Source of the DNA: Mayamaea pseudoterrestris
Taxonomy: Eukaryota; Bacillariophyta; Bacillariophyceae; Sellaphorales; Sellaphoraceae
Direction: 5' to 3'
Length of the DNA: 64,000 bases
NCBI GenBank assembly: GCA_027923505.1
Contig: BROI01000017.1
Coordinates: forward strand, 186,001-250,000
Made by a program: the position numbers and the translations under genes. Each line of letters begins with the position of its first letter. The stretch's first letter is position 1. Below are positions 19,135 through 29,278 of the stretch, one piece after another. The notes under the pieces are model-generated. The model had not been told where the DNA came from. It searched no databases and saw nothing but the letters and a program-made list of their open reading frames with translations.

Positions 19135-21693
19135 TTACTGCTTACGTCCGCCTTCGAGGAGCTCCTGCACGACAAACGCAAATTGCTTTTTACTAATACC
19201 ATGTTCGGCATCGCCCCCGAAAACTTGGTCAAGTTCCTTCTGCGTTAAGCGGCGGCAAAATTCTCGTCGAAAGCCTTCGCGTAGCTCTGTAGCATTCACA
19301 GAGCCATTATCGTTCGAATCAAATTCCCGAAACAACTTGTCCGTATCCAATGTTTCAAGCTTTTTGCCAAGTTGAGCGTGATGGAAAGCTCCTCCGGCGA
19401 AGCGGCGTACATTAAGATAAAACTCATTGGCGATTTCTTGAGTCTCTTGCCAATATCTGTTTTCCAATGAGCCGTTCAAATTTAAACCATCATAGTTGAT
19501 GACCATGTTCATTTTGCCGTGTTCGCTCTTAACTTCACCAAAAGTTTCCCGTAGGCAGCGGAAGTACCAGTCCATGTCCTCATCTGAATTTAAAGATATA
19601 CCACAAAGGTTGAGAAACATGACATTGTCCTCAGCGTGGTAGGAGAAGCGATCCTTGAACGAGCCAAATATTTCGGAAGCTGCATTCATCTTCTTTTCCA
19701 AAAATATACGACGGTCCATTAGCTTCAAATTTGAGCTGACCACTGGCTCAAACTCGATCTGATTTAGAACATCCTTTTGCAAGTCAACTCCTGGAGCAAT
19801 CTCAATCAGCTCCAGGACGGGATGGTGCGACGAACGCCGAAAGACGGCTCGTTCGGTCACATAGAGTACCTTCTGGCCACGTCGAACGGCTTCGTCACCG
19901 CTAAACGTAACTTCGCCGACCATGTTGACAAACTTCTTGATGCTGCCCTCCTTGTTGATAATCAACTTGCCATTCTTAGTTGTTGTCACATCTAGTCCAC
20001 TTGCTGTCAGAGGCGACATGAACATGACAACGTCGGTCGATTGAGATATGTCGATGAATCCGCCAGGGCCAGTAAGGCGATCCTTTGACATTCTCGAGAC
20101 GTTCACATCACCACGAGGCGAGATCTGAGCTGCTCCAAGAAATGAAATATCTAGACCACCTCCGTCATAAAAGTCAAACATTTGATTCATTTCAATTACT
20201 GCCGCTGGGTTGTAAGCCGGTCCAAAACTGTGCCCGCTCGCCGGAAGGCCACCGAAAACGCCAGGTTCCGTTGAAAGAGTAATGTAGTCCAGCATGTCCT
20301 CTTCTGCAGCAACTCGGGCCACGCCTTCCGGAAGTCCGATACCCAAATTGACAACCATGTCTGGTTTCAGCTCGAAAAACGCTCGTCGAGCAATGACTTT
20401 GCGTTGCGACATGGGCAAGGGTGCAATTGCATCCTCTGGCGAACGAATCTGCCCTGTAAGAGAGGGATTGTACCGCTCCACAAAGCTCATTGAATGGAGC
20501 TCATCTTGATCCTCCTCATCAACAACCACGACACAGTCTACCAGTGGCGCGGGAACAGCGACTTGCTTGGGGTTCAACGAGCCGTTTTTGGCGAGTCGCA
20601 TCACTTGCGCAATGACAATGCCTCCACTATTTCTTGCTGCCATAGCAGTGTTCATTTGGTCGCACATGAGGGACTCGCGCTCAATGGTCAAGTTACCAGA
20701 AGTATCAGCGGTGGTCGCGCGAATGATCGCGACATTGATAGGAAGAGCCTTGTAAAGCAGATTCTGCTGACCGTCAATGTCAATTTTTGATACGGGCTGA
20801 AAGAGACTTTTCCTAGCGGCTTCGTTGCAAGTTCCGCCGCCCAAGTCAGGGTCCACAAATGTACCTGTTCCGACCATTGTGATATGGCCTAAAAGATGGT
20901 CAGGGCGAGAAGGGTCGACAGATACACAGCACCTTCAAAGCGGACAAACATACCTGGGCTATGCGTTGCCTTGGCACGCAGCATGCGAGAGATACTTCCC
21001 ATCGGTAGAGCCCAAGCCTCGCACTCTTCATCGAGCGCCATTTGCGCCACCATTGGTACTTGTCCGTAGTGACTTCCAATGGTGCGCTTGAGCATATTCT
21101 TTGTGCCACCCTTTTTTGCCAGGTGATTAAGTCCTCGCGTAGACCAGTCGCCTGTGACAGGAATAACAATGAGGTCTGATTTGCAAGCAAAGTTCGTAAA
21201 GATAATGACTGTATCATCATTGCCCAGCCGACTTACCTGGACCACCACCAAACACAAGCGTCAAGTCGAATGGCGCGCCTTCTGATTCATATCGCTTCCC
21301 CAACGCCTTTAGCACTGCCTCTGGCGTTCCTTGACACACGAAACCAGAAACAGCCACAGTATCTCCGTTCCGAATAAGGCTGACAGCATCCTCGGCCGTC
21401 GTTATCTTTTGCTTTGATCGCTTGGGAATATTGTAGTAGCTGCTTGCTCCGCCGTCCAGAGCAGTCTGCTTGGTGGGATACTCATTCAAGGAATCAACGT
21501 GAGCTTGAAGATCTTTGGAGATGCGAAAGTAGCGATATGTTGTCTTTGTAGTGTTGTGGTGGCTGGTAACCGTCGGAGAATTGGCAGCAAGGATGGATAT
21601 TGTACGCTTCAAGTCTGAAGAGTGAGAAGTTAGCGTCGAATTCGCGGCGACACGGCGAGCCAAAATTGGGGTATAGCGCAATTGATTTGCCAT
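19135..21693 (-). CDS. Acyl-CoA:carboxylate CoA-transferase with C-terminal EF-hand
   Basis: Three exons: 21693..21237, 21151..20954 and 20888..19135; introns are 85 and 65 nt (GT-AG). The joins read GGGPG-DWSTRGLNHLAKKG and HSPG-HITMVGTGTFVDPDLG, and the total is 802 aa. This is a class I CoA-transferase of the propionate/acetate (YdiF-like) type with both halves fused: GDTVAVSGFVCQGTPEAVLKAL in the first, NLGIGLPEGV and the likely catalytic Glu in STEPGVFGG (near residue 425) in the second. A C-terminal family segment (VINYDGLNLNG) follows. The N-terminus (MANQLRYTPILARRVAANS) looks mitochondrial. The unusual part is residues about 735-790: a canonical EF-hand loop DSNDNGSVNATE and a second, degenerate one, suggesting calcium control. 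Confidence 0.88.
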
Positions 21694-22099
21694 GGCAAAG
21701 AAGAATATTCACTTCTTTTCCGAAGTAAACATCTTGCTGGTCCTTTTATGTGTCGAATAGTAGGCATGGAGGGTCATGAAGAATGGACGCCGATGGCCGG
21801 ATTCGACAGATCGATGCGAAGCCTTTTTCGATCCCGAACTCGTTCAGTCATGAGCATTGAATGCTGACGTGGTTTTCGAGTGGCCTCGCGTGTATAGCGG
21901 CGCATGTGCTTTTTGAATCTAGCGAAGACCAATGCGAAATATTTAGTCACTCTAATCATAAAGTGAGTCAGCAGCGCTTGATTCGTCGCGCGGCGCCGAG
22001 CACCATGGAAGTTGGAACGTCTTCGACCAGCACATACACATCATCCCTTTCTCCGCTTTCATCTCAAATACTTTGCATTTACTCACGAGAAAGTCAAAC
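21694..22099. promoter_or_regulatory. Divergent 5' region
   Basis: Between the CoA-transferase and the plastid CREST-like gene, head to head. Only short open frames on either strand; both promoters must lie here. Confidence 0.35.
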
Positions 22100-23137
22100 A
22101 TGATGACCCGAAAATCTCTACTACTTCCGCTACTGCTATGCGGCGTGAGCGTGAATGCCTTTGTGGCGACTCGTACGTCACACCCCGTTGGATTCTCCAC
22201 GAACAGCATTCCATCACTGGGTCGGCCTTTTGTATCCATCTCATCAACTCTGCTGCAGCAGCAGCCAAGTCAAACAGCGACTTTAACGACGACAAAGACA
22301 GAGCAGCAAACGGTTCTAGATCGCTTGTCTGTTTTTACAATAGATGTTCCAAAGCAAAAGGAAGCTCTACACCGCACATATCAGTCATTTGTCAGACAGA
22401 GTCACAAGTCACTTCGTGATGGCCAAGCTCTTTTATCAGATTCTTGGTGGGCATTTCCCATGACTCTTTGTCTTGTTCCAGTCATATGCAAATTCATGCT
22501 GAATATGGATGCAACGACGCCAGCTTTTTGGAAAATGGTGGACATGCAGTTTGTCCACTCGCTCCCACACGGCGCCGCCACAGTGGGAGCCTTTCTATTC
22601 AGCAATATTGCCTACTTTATGAGCGGACTGTACTTGCTACTTAAGAGTACTTCGCAATCCATTAAAACAACGACGCTTGGACGGTTGAGCGATTCGCGGC
22701 TACCGCAAATACAGTTGCCTCCACTGACTCGAACGTCGGCGCTTGGCTACTGGATCCTTGCAGCAGGTTTGATCAGTACTCTGTTTCATTCGGTACAAGC
22801 ACTAGGCGATTATACAGTTGCGGAAAGTTGGTGCTACTTGGATCATGGCATTGCCATTAGTGCTGGTTTGTATTTCTGGAAGGTTTGCGGACCGCCCGCC
22901 AAGCATGCCTTGTCCTTTGGTGTTCCTGGCTTGGTCTGCCTTGCGGTGACACCCCAGGCGGCATATACTTGCCTGCACTCGGTTTGGCACTTTTTAAGCG
23001 CGGGTGCTGCAGTCGCATGGGGGCTACAGGCATATTCAAAGGATGATCAGCGAGTCAAATTGGAGCTTGCATTTTTGATGAATGACAAGCTGCGACAAAA
23101 TATCGACGACGACAACAATGCGCCTTCCGAAACATGA
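22100..23137 (+). CDS. Plastid-targeted CREST-superfamily membrane protein
   Basis: 345 aa from the ATG at 22100. The N-terminus is a signal peptide (KSLLLPLLLCGVSV) followed by NAFVATRTSH, the Ala-Phe plastid cleavage motif of diatoms. After a Ser/Thr/Gln-rich linker come about six or seven hydrophobic segments. They carry the three marks of CREST putative hydrolases (alkaline ceramidase, PAQR, Per1, TMEM8 and kin): SxxxH in ISTLFHSVQ, an Asp in CYLDHGIAIS and HxxxH in CLHSVWHFL. In relatives these residues bind a metal and cleave amide or ester bonds in lipids. The exact subfamily is not clear, and the substrate is unknown; a plastid-lipid role is inference from targeting. Confidence 0.65.
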   Translation: MMTRKSLLLPLLLCGVSVNAFVATRTSHPVGFSTNSIPSLGRPFVSISSTLLQQQPSQTATLTTTKTEQQTVLDRLSVFTIDVPKQKEALHRTYQSFVRQSHKSLRDGQALLSDSWWAFPMTLCLVPVICKFMLNMDATTPAFWKMVDMQFVHSLPHGAATVGAFLFSNIAYFMSGLYLLLKSTSQSIKTTTLGRLSDSRLPQIQLPPLTRTSALGYWILAAGLISTLFHSVQALGDYTVAESWCYLDHGIAISAGLYFWKVCGPPAKHALSFGVPGLVCLAVTPQAAYTCLHSVWHFLSAGAAVAWGLQAYSKDDQRVKLELAFLMNDKLRQNIDDDNNAPSET

Positions 23138-23460
23138 GCGTGAAAGCAGAAAGCTTTCAGACACTTTATAATAGAGCCTTGTGCAATACTTGGCCGCATA
23201 CTTTTACCTTAATAGTATATTCTTACATGATACACTGAATTATTACTTGAACGCATTATTTACAGTTACCGCTGCTAACTCCCAAGTATAGAAGAGCAGC
23301 ACTACTCATACAATTATTAGACCTACTGTGCGAAACCAAGATTTTGCTCGAACTGTATGATACGCGTCAACAATGTCAAATGAAACGACCCACTTATCTT
23401 TCGACACGTTTGCCTCCTGACAGAGCATCGCTACGGCTCGCCATGCCGACTTTGCTTTAC
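23138..23460. other. Convergent 3' ends, no gene seen
   Basis: Between the CREST-like gene and FRA10AC1, tail to tail. AT-rich with no supportable coding sequence. Confidence 0.4.
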
Positions 23461-24186
23461 TTAACTGTGCTTGAAACGCTTTCGCTGTCTCTTCTTTCGT
23501 TCACGCTCAGCTGGTGCAGTCGTCGTTGACTCAAGTTTCCCATTGAATGATGATTGCGTTTGAACAGGTAGTGACGTAGCAACTGCCGTGTTTTTGCATG
23601 CGGCAAGACAAGGGTCAGCCTTGTTATGCGAAATAAAGAGCAACGGCGCACATTTGGCGCATAGACGGAGCTTGACAAGCTCCAGTTTGGATTCGCCTTG
23701 TTCCTGGTAGGAAAATGGAACTTCATAGTCGACTTGATCATCCCCGTAATCTAGTTTCATAAGTCTCTTTCGCTCTAATTCTTCATCAATACCAATGGGT
23801 TTGACCTTTACAATTGCCGCATGTAGTTTCGTCTCGTTGAATTGGCCTTTGTGTGACGGGCAGTGCTTGTTTCCGCATGACGTCGAGCCTTTGCCGCTAG
23901 CAACTTCGTCCTGCGTCCTCCATCGCAGCCCCAGTCGCTGCTCCGACGCAAACGTAAGGTCAGCGAGCACATACTCCTTGTACAAATGCTGATGATAGTG
24001 CTGCACCATTCGGTCCTGCCAGGTGCCGCGCTGTTCCTTCGACGGTTCAGAGAAAGCTGTTGCTGTTGACGGCTGCTTGCTCGGAACGAAACGATAATGT
24101 CGTTCCAACTCTGCCATGTCGGCATCGCTAACAACATTTCTGCGCTTCCGCTGATCGTCATTACTGCCACTGAGGTTACTGTACAT
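23461..24186 (-). CDS. FRA10AC1: FRA10AC1 family protein
   Basis: 241 aa, single exon, ATG at 24186. The family signature is clear: HLYKEYVLADLTF, then LGLRWRTQDEVASGKGS, two CxxxC-type clusters (SCGNKHC and LRLCAKC), and VPFSYQEQGESKLELVKLRL between them. The Cys pairs probably bind zinc. FRA10AC1 is nuclear and has been linked to the spliceosome in other eukaryotes. The C-terminus is basic (ERERKKRQRKRFKHS), which fits nuclear import. The protein is somewhat shorter than the human one at its N-terminus; nothing suggests a missing exon. Confidence 0.9.
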   Translation of the reverse strand: MYSNLSGSNDDQRKRRNVVSDADMAELERHYRFVPSKQPSTATAFSEPSKEQRGTWQDRMVQHYHQHLYKEYVLADLTFASEQRLGLRWRTQDEVASGKGSTSCGNKHCPSHKGQFNETKLHAAIVKVKPIGIDEELERKRLMKLDYGDDQVDYEVPFSYQEQGESKLELVKLRLCAKCAPLLFISHNKADPCLAACKNTAVATSLPVQTQSSFNGKLESTTTAPAERERKKRQRKRFKHS

Positions 24187-24687
24187 AATGCGGCATCGTC
24201 GGTAAAAGAGGATAAGGTACCATGCGAAGCAACAAAACTGACGATCGCAACTGGTTCATGTCGACGGGCGACGGGCCATCATCGCACCACAATAATGAGG
24301 TGGTCATAGCGGTACTCGCTTGCGACATCTCATGAAGTCGTACGTATTGTGGTAGTTGTGTCTTTACTGGGAGCAATGGATAATTAACTACTGAATGAGT
24401 CCTAGACAGGGTTGGGCATCGTTCTATTGACCAAGATATTCAGATGTCAGCCCTGGTGCAGAACTAGGGCCTGCATTGACCTTTTAGCTAAGTCTGAAGA
24501 AATGTGAGGGCAAGGGTTACCACAGGCTACTATTAACGAACCACAGATGGGTTCCATGACGAGGGAAGGGCACCACAAGATGCACCAAGATGTTGTCCAT
24601 CGAGCCATGGTGAAACTTGGGCCTGCATGGCTTTTTGTTATACATCTTTTTCCGCACTTGCCAGTCATTTAATCAAAATTTATTTCA
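24187..24687. other. Intergenic, contains a short imperfect direct repeat
   Basis: About 500 bp between two minus-strand genes. A segment near 24453-24478 (containing gggcctgcat) recurs imperfectly near 24608-24630. No coding sequence is supported. It should include the FRA10AC1 promoter and the next gene's 3' UTR. Confidence 0.35.
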
Positions 24688-25716
24688 TTATTGACAAGGA
24701 AGAGATGAATCTGCCCAGGCTACAACCCCTTCAAAATATTTCTCATCGAGCTCTTCAATTAGTCGGCGAAGACGCCGTCGCAAATTCGGGTCGTGGCTCG
24801 TTGCGTGATTGCCGCTGTACTCCTTGGTTTTGGTGGGTTTCCTTCCATCCCACGCACCGTGACCCGTTGGAAACCACCAATCCAAGCATTCGTTTATGAC
24901 TCGCAAGTCCTGTTCTGGATCGGACATGTCTTTGTAGCAAATATAGCGAGTGCGATTAAAAGGATCAAACATGTTGTAAACGTAGCTGGAAATGACGCCT
25001 TCATATCCATTGTTCAAGATCCAGGACATGTACGCTCGCATGCCTACTTTCTCCGAGTTATTGGCAAGGTAGTGACACAAGGTGTCGCCAGGCTTTGCCG
25101 GAGGGTCCAATTCGTATTTGATGTAAGACTTTTCTCCTCCGGCAAATTTTTGAAAATTGTCGTTTCCCCACTTTCCGCGTCGTGTAAAGCGTCGTCCAAC
25201 GTGATCCAGCCAACATTCCTTGCCCTGCTTGTGATAGAGGTATCCACTGGCGATGGAGTCGTAAAAGTTTCGTACTAAAACAACATCTCTGTAGTCATGT
25301 TCGGCAGGAAAGCGTCGAAAGGATTGCGTCGTGGAGATTCGTGCACCAAAAGTCTTGGTAGTAAATAGCCGCTCGGTCAGTACATATCCCATTTTGTGAG
25401 CTCGACGAAAGGTTCGCTCGCAGCAAGGAGGTTTGGCGTCAGGGTTCCAGCAGCTACAATCTTCGTCGGGTGAAGGTTGTGGGAAGGGACTGGTGCGTTC
25501 GTCGTGCAGCCATCGTTTTGCAAGTTTGCTCATGTATGCTTGCTCACTGTAGTCTTCCATTGTCAATAAGAGCAACGGATTTAGGTAGATAGTAGTTTCA
25601 AGAAGCAGTTGAGAAATAAAAACTGCCGCAATGAGTAGTGAACTGAGGATTAGCCATCCTATTTTGCACTGCTGTCGTTTCCGTTTGCGAAGAGAAAGGT
25701 CTGCCGACCGAAGCAT
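24688..25716 (-). CDS. Sulfotransferase-like type II membrane protein
   Basis: 342 aa from the ATG at 25716; the open frame extends upstream but without an ATG. A basic cytosolic head (LRKRKRQQCK) precedes one membrane segment (WLILSSLLIAAVFISQLLL), the layout of Golgi glycan-modifying enzymes. The luminal part has the 3'-phosphate-binding-like segment YRDVVLVRNFYDSIASGYLYHK near residue 150, typical of sulfotransferases, and a Cys-rich stretch (DCSCWNPDAKPPCC). A canonical 5'-phosphosulfate loop is not obvious, so the catalytic call is tentative. The C-terminus (SGNHATSHDPNLRRRLRRLI) resembles the end of carbohydrate sulfotransferase-like proteins. Confidence 0.55.
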   Translation of the reverse strand: MLRSADLSLRKRKRQQCKIGWLILSSLLIAAVFISQLLLETTIYLNPLLLLTMEDYSEQAYMSKLAKRWLHDERTSPFPQPSPDEDCSCWNPDAKPPCCERTFRRAHKMGYVLTERLFTTKTFGARISTTQSFRRFPAEHDYRDVVLVRNFYDSIASGYLYHKQGKECWLDHVGRRFTRRGKWGNDNFQKFAGGEKSYIKYELDPPAKPGDTLCHYLANNSEKVGMRAYMSWILNNGYEGVISSYVYNMFDPFNRTRYICYKDMSDPEQDLRVINECLDWWFPTGHGAWDGRKPTKTKEYSGNHATSHDPNLRRRLRRLIEELDEKYFEGVVAWADSSLPCQ

Positions 25717-26208
25717 GCCGATAGACGACAAGACTCGACAAATTGTTTGTATTATAGCAATCAGTAGCCAACGGTGTCTCCCGCGCAATATACGTAACTT
25801 AAGCTTGCTTCTTCATAATGCACGTCGAACAATATACAGACGTCGCACCATTTTGATCGACGAGGATTGATGGGATGCGCGTTAACGAAACCGGCCGAAG
25901 ATGTCGCAGCGTTAATAATTTGATTCGTAGTGGCACTCAGATTTTCGTCGTTGGATGTGCCGCGTCGCTTTTGCTTCGATATCCCGTGGACTTTCTCAGA
26001 TCGTACTCTCCCATTAGTCGTTATCTGTCGAGCTTCTCACAATGATACTTCCCGGAGCCGGGAAATTGGTCGAAATAGGTCGCCGACGAGCCTAAAGACG
26101 CGCTAAGAACCTTAAGAGACGAATCGCTGTTCGACGTGAACTGCCCTGGCCCAAAAGCAAGCTAACGCTGCCGTAATTGCAAGCTCACAAATCTCTCATT
26201 CGACCTGT
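25717..26208. promoter_or_regulatory. Divergent 5' region
   Basis: Head-to-head between the sulfotransferase-like gene and the secreted Pro/Thr-rich gene. No gene or clear motif seen; both promoters are expected here. Confidence 0.35.
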
Positions 26209-27237
26209 ATGATGCGTTTCATTCATCTCATACTAGGAGCAGTGCTCAACTTTGCGCTCACTCTTCAAGCCCGTGCGGACGATGTAGACTTAACGCTGCC
26301 CTTTTGCCAATCGAGCGTCTTCGGGAGACCCATCCTTACTGGCAACTGCCGGCCTCGGTCCGGAAACAACCGATTGAGGAGTCGTCAACCGATTTCAACG
26401 GGTCAAAATCGTTATGGGAACAGACCGAGAGCACCATCCAACCAGATGATGTCGCGGCGAGGCAATCGCCCTCATCAGGGAACAAAGAATCGAGGATGCG
26501 GCGCAACCCCGTCACCCAGTCCTTCAAAACCTCCCGTTGCGCCTCCTACTGAAACACGCGGCCGAAAGACGCGACCGCCAACCCGATCCCCCACGGGTCG
26601 TCCCACCGGGGCACCCACTGCTAGCATCGCGACTGCACCTCCAACGCGACGCCCGTCCGCAGCTCCCAGTGCAAAACCTTCAGCTGCGCCTTCGCCTCGC
26701 GCTCGGCTCATCACTCCCGCTCCCACGCGAAAGCCGACGCAAGCTCCCGTTCGTCCGACGCCACCTCCAACAACCCGTCCGACGCCAACACCAACTTATG
26801 CCCCTTCAAGATCTCCCAGCGCAGCTCCAACAACTCCCTTATCGCGGTCTGGAGGGCAAAGATGCTGTGAGGACGCGAGGGACCCAACGGGCAATCCTTA
26901 CGGTACTCTTACGGGGACGGTGACGCCGCAGGACATTACCGCGTTTGATCCCTTTATTGTCAACATTACCTATGCTGAGAGCGGCATTACAATGTCCACC
27001 AGCGCTGGCTGTGGCGGCAGCAATTCGGATTCTGCCAGTTACTTGGTGATCAAGGAAGGGCGTTTATGCTGGACGCAGGGAATTGACTATGGAGTCTCGG
27101 CGAGTCCTGGGCCGTGCCGGAACAATACCATTTACTCCTTGGTGGAGGGAGTAAACTTTTGGCAGCTTGTTGGCGTCGATGAAAGCAATTTCGTGATGCT
27201 TGGGCAACTTGATCTTACATGTCTTTCAACATGTTAA
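26209..27237 (+). CDS. Secreted Pro/Thr-rich protein with conserved Cys C-terminus
   Basis: 342 aa, single exon. A signal peptide (MMRFIHLILGAVLNFALTLQARA) is followed by a basic segment and, from about residue 100 to 215, a low-complexity region of short APT/RPT/SPS units (PTRSPTGRPTGAPT). Such linkers are common in diatom cell-surface and wall proteins and are often glycosylated. The last 125 residues form a compact domain with eight or so Cys (RCCEDARDPTGNPYGTLTG, AGCGGS, LCWTQG, TCLSTC). I do not recognise that domain. The layout suggests an extracellular or wall protein; function is unknown. Confidence 0.7.
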   Translation: MMRFIHLILGAVLNFALTLQARADDVDLTLPFCQSSVFGRPILTGNCRPRSGNNRLRSRQPISTGQNRYGNRPRAPSNQMMSRRGNRPHQGTKNRGCGATPSPSPSKPPVAPPTETRGRKTRPPTRSPTGRPTGAPTASIATAPPTRRPSAAPSAKPSAAPSPRARLITPAPTRKPTQAPVRPTPPPTTRPTPTPTYAPSRSPSAAPTTPLSRSGGQRCCEDARDPTGNPYGTLTGTVTPQDITAFDPFIVNITYAESGITMSTSAGCGGSNSDSASYLVIKEGRLCWTQGIDYGVSASPGPCRNNTIYSLVEGVNFWQLVGVDESNFVMLGQLDLTCLSTC

Positions 27238-27599
27238 ATGTATACATGGAAGGATTCATCATGGTTTGAGCTACTTGTACCAGTGTCGCGCGCTAATGTC
27301 ACGCGTGCGTTTCTTAGGGGATGCTACATCAGAACTATATGAGAATGCAAATATATTATTTGATAGTTTACGTGGAAAATAGCAAGCACAATGCGCAGGT
27401 ATATAATCTGATTAGTTACAGCCTCAATAGCTAAATTTGAACGACATGCCTAAAGGTGAGTAACGAAACGACATCCGAATCGATTTTCGAAAGATACAGT
27501 TTGACGACCACCATGAGAAGATCCTCTCACGCGTTCTGCGCAATCATTTGCCAAATATCTCGTACACACACCCAAATTCCAGCAATATAAAGAAATATT
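27238..27599. other. Intergenic, no gene seen
   Basis: Between two plus-strand genes, AT-rich. It should hold the upstream 3' UTR and the F-box/FIST promoter. Confidence 0.4.
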
Positions 27600-29221
27600 A
27601 TGGATGATTGGAACTCTGACATTATGCTGAATGTAATTCAGTTTCTTAACGTTCGCGACTGCTCCAAACTTTCGCAGACGGCCTCTCGATACTTTTACTT
27701 GACGCGTCAGTTTCAAAAGCTAATTGGCCCGCAGCTTGTAGCGGCGACCAGTCATGATCCTGCAATAAAGACTCGGCAAAAGACGCCTGCCGAAGTTTGT
27801 CAAGAAGCCATTAGCAAAATACAGACTACCCCGAACCTTGCCTTGGCCTTTTCAAAGGGCAGCGGGTCGTTCAGCACGAGCCATTTGCCGGATGATATCG
27901 TTGCGATGGAGACAGTGGCGGAATCAATTCAGTGTCCGGAATTGATCACCACATTGAGTATAAGTCTCAAGCTAGCTTAATGCTTGCGAGCATGCCGCAG
28001 GCTAAGATATATCCCTTTTGCTTGGAATGCGAAGCTTTGGATTGCAGTCAAGGCGGCGTTGTCGACCAATTTTTGGCGCACTTAGCCACTACGGACGACT
28101 GGAAGGTTTTTATTATCAATGTCGCCGGCTCGGTGACTGGAGCGGGAGTCTTTGTAACGAAACTGCAGGCGCGATTTCCTGAAGCAACTATTGTTGGAGG
28201 CGTTTGCGACCACGGGGCAGTGAGTGTTCCAGTCGGCGCTAGCACAAAGGAAGACCTTGGCAAGCAAACTACTTCAAGTCTTGTCAAACTATATCGTTCT
28301 CTTGGAGGAACGACAAAGTTTACTGGATGTATGAAAGATGAAGTCGTCGAGATAATTTACAATCTCCAGCAATCCAAGAAGTTTCGCCTCGCTCGTATAG
28401 ACGAGGGTATATTTGGTATTGCCCTGACTGGACAGGTCCCATTCAGGTCTGTCGTTTCGCGAGGCGTGAGGAGCTTGATACATGGAGGTGTCCCTCAATC
28501 TGCAACAACTTACTACATCGAAGCTGCCGATGTTGTGCATCATGATGACGACGCGAACATGTTCGAGCGTGAAACCCCCTCATATCACTTAATTCGGAGT
28601 GTTCGAAATCAGGAAGATGGAAAGTTGTATACGCCAATTAACTTGATGCAGAAGTTTGGATTAGCTGATATGGTGGGAATTCGAAGGGAGAGTCATGATG
28701 GATTCGAGGTCCTACCGCCACATCAGGTTTCTTTTAGAATAAATGAGATCTTGCTCTTTTGTGACGGTCAATTACTCGACGAGCAATCTCTAGTTGGGGC
28801 GAATTTTGATTTGTTTCAGCTGCAGGCTGAGGCTTGCTGCTTAGATCTTGAAAGCAAAATGAAATTGCTGGAGGAACAGACAGTTGGCGAACAAATCCTC
28901 GGCGCCCTCATGATTAGCTGCAACGGACGGGGGCCATCACCTGGTAGCTTTATTCCAGAGGAAATGGCAGATGCCAGACGATTTGCAAATGTGTTTCCTA
29001 ATGTGCCTTGTCTTGGTTACTACGCAAACGGCGAAATTGGCCCAATGGCGTTGGCCGGTCGACGATCAATCTTTCAAACGGGTAGTGCCTGCGTGCAAGG
29101 CTTCACCGCTGTCTTCGCTCTATTCATCGTTCCACCAGTCGATCTTGGAGCTTTTGAACTGGATGATTCTGCGGAAAACGTGCATCTCTTCGTGAAAAGT
29201 GAGCTACATGGGTCGAAATGA
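27600..29221 (+). CDS. F-box plus FIST-domain protein (FBXO22-like), frame split
   Basis: Two overlapping frames. The first (27600-27980) encodes an F-box-like start (IMLNVIQFLNVRDCSKLSQT) and the beginning of a FIST sensor domain (NLALAFSKGSGSFS, CPELITTLSIS). The second, open from about 27932 to 29221, carries the rest (YPFCLECEALDCSQGG, FIINVAGSVTGAGVF, then a FIST_C part ending LGYYANGEIGPMALAGRRSIF). F-box plus FIST is the FBXO22 layout, an SCF ubiquitin-ligase substrate receptor. The frames differ by one base (-1) and no GT-AG pair in the overlap restores phase without removing conserved text. An unusual intron, a sequence error or a real break are all possible. Confidence 0.7.
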
Positions 29222-29278
29222 CAGGGAAATTGCTTCTGGCGGAAAATACATGACTACGTGTATACCTCCCAATTTATA

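Noticed and set aside
26475-26726. Minus-strand Gly/Val-rich frame
   Set aside because: It is the mirror of the Pro/Thr-rich coding repeat of the secreted protein.
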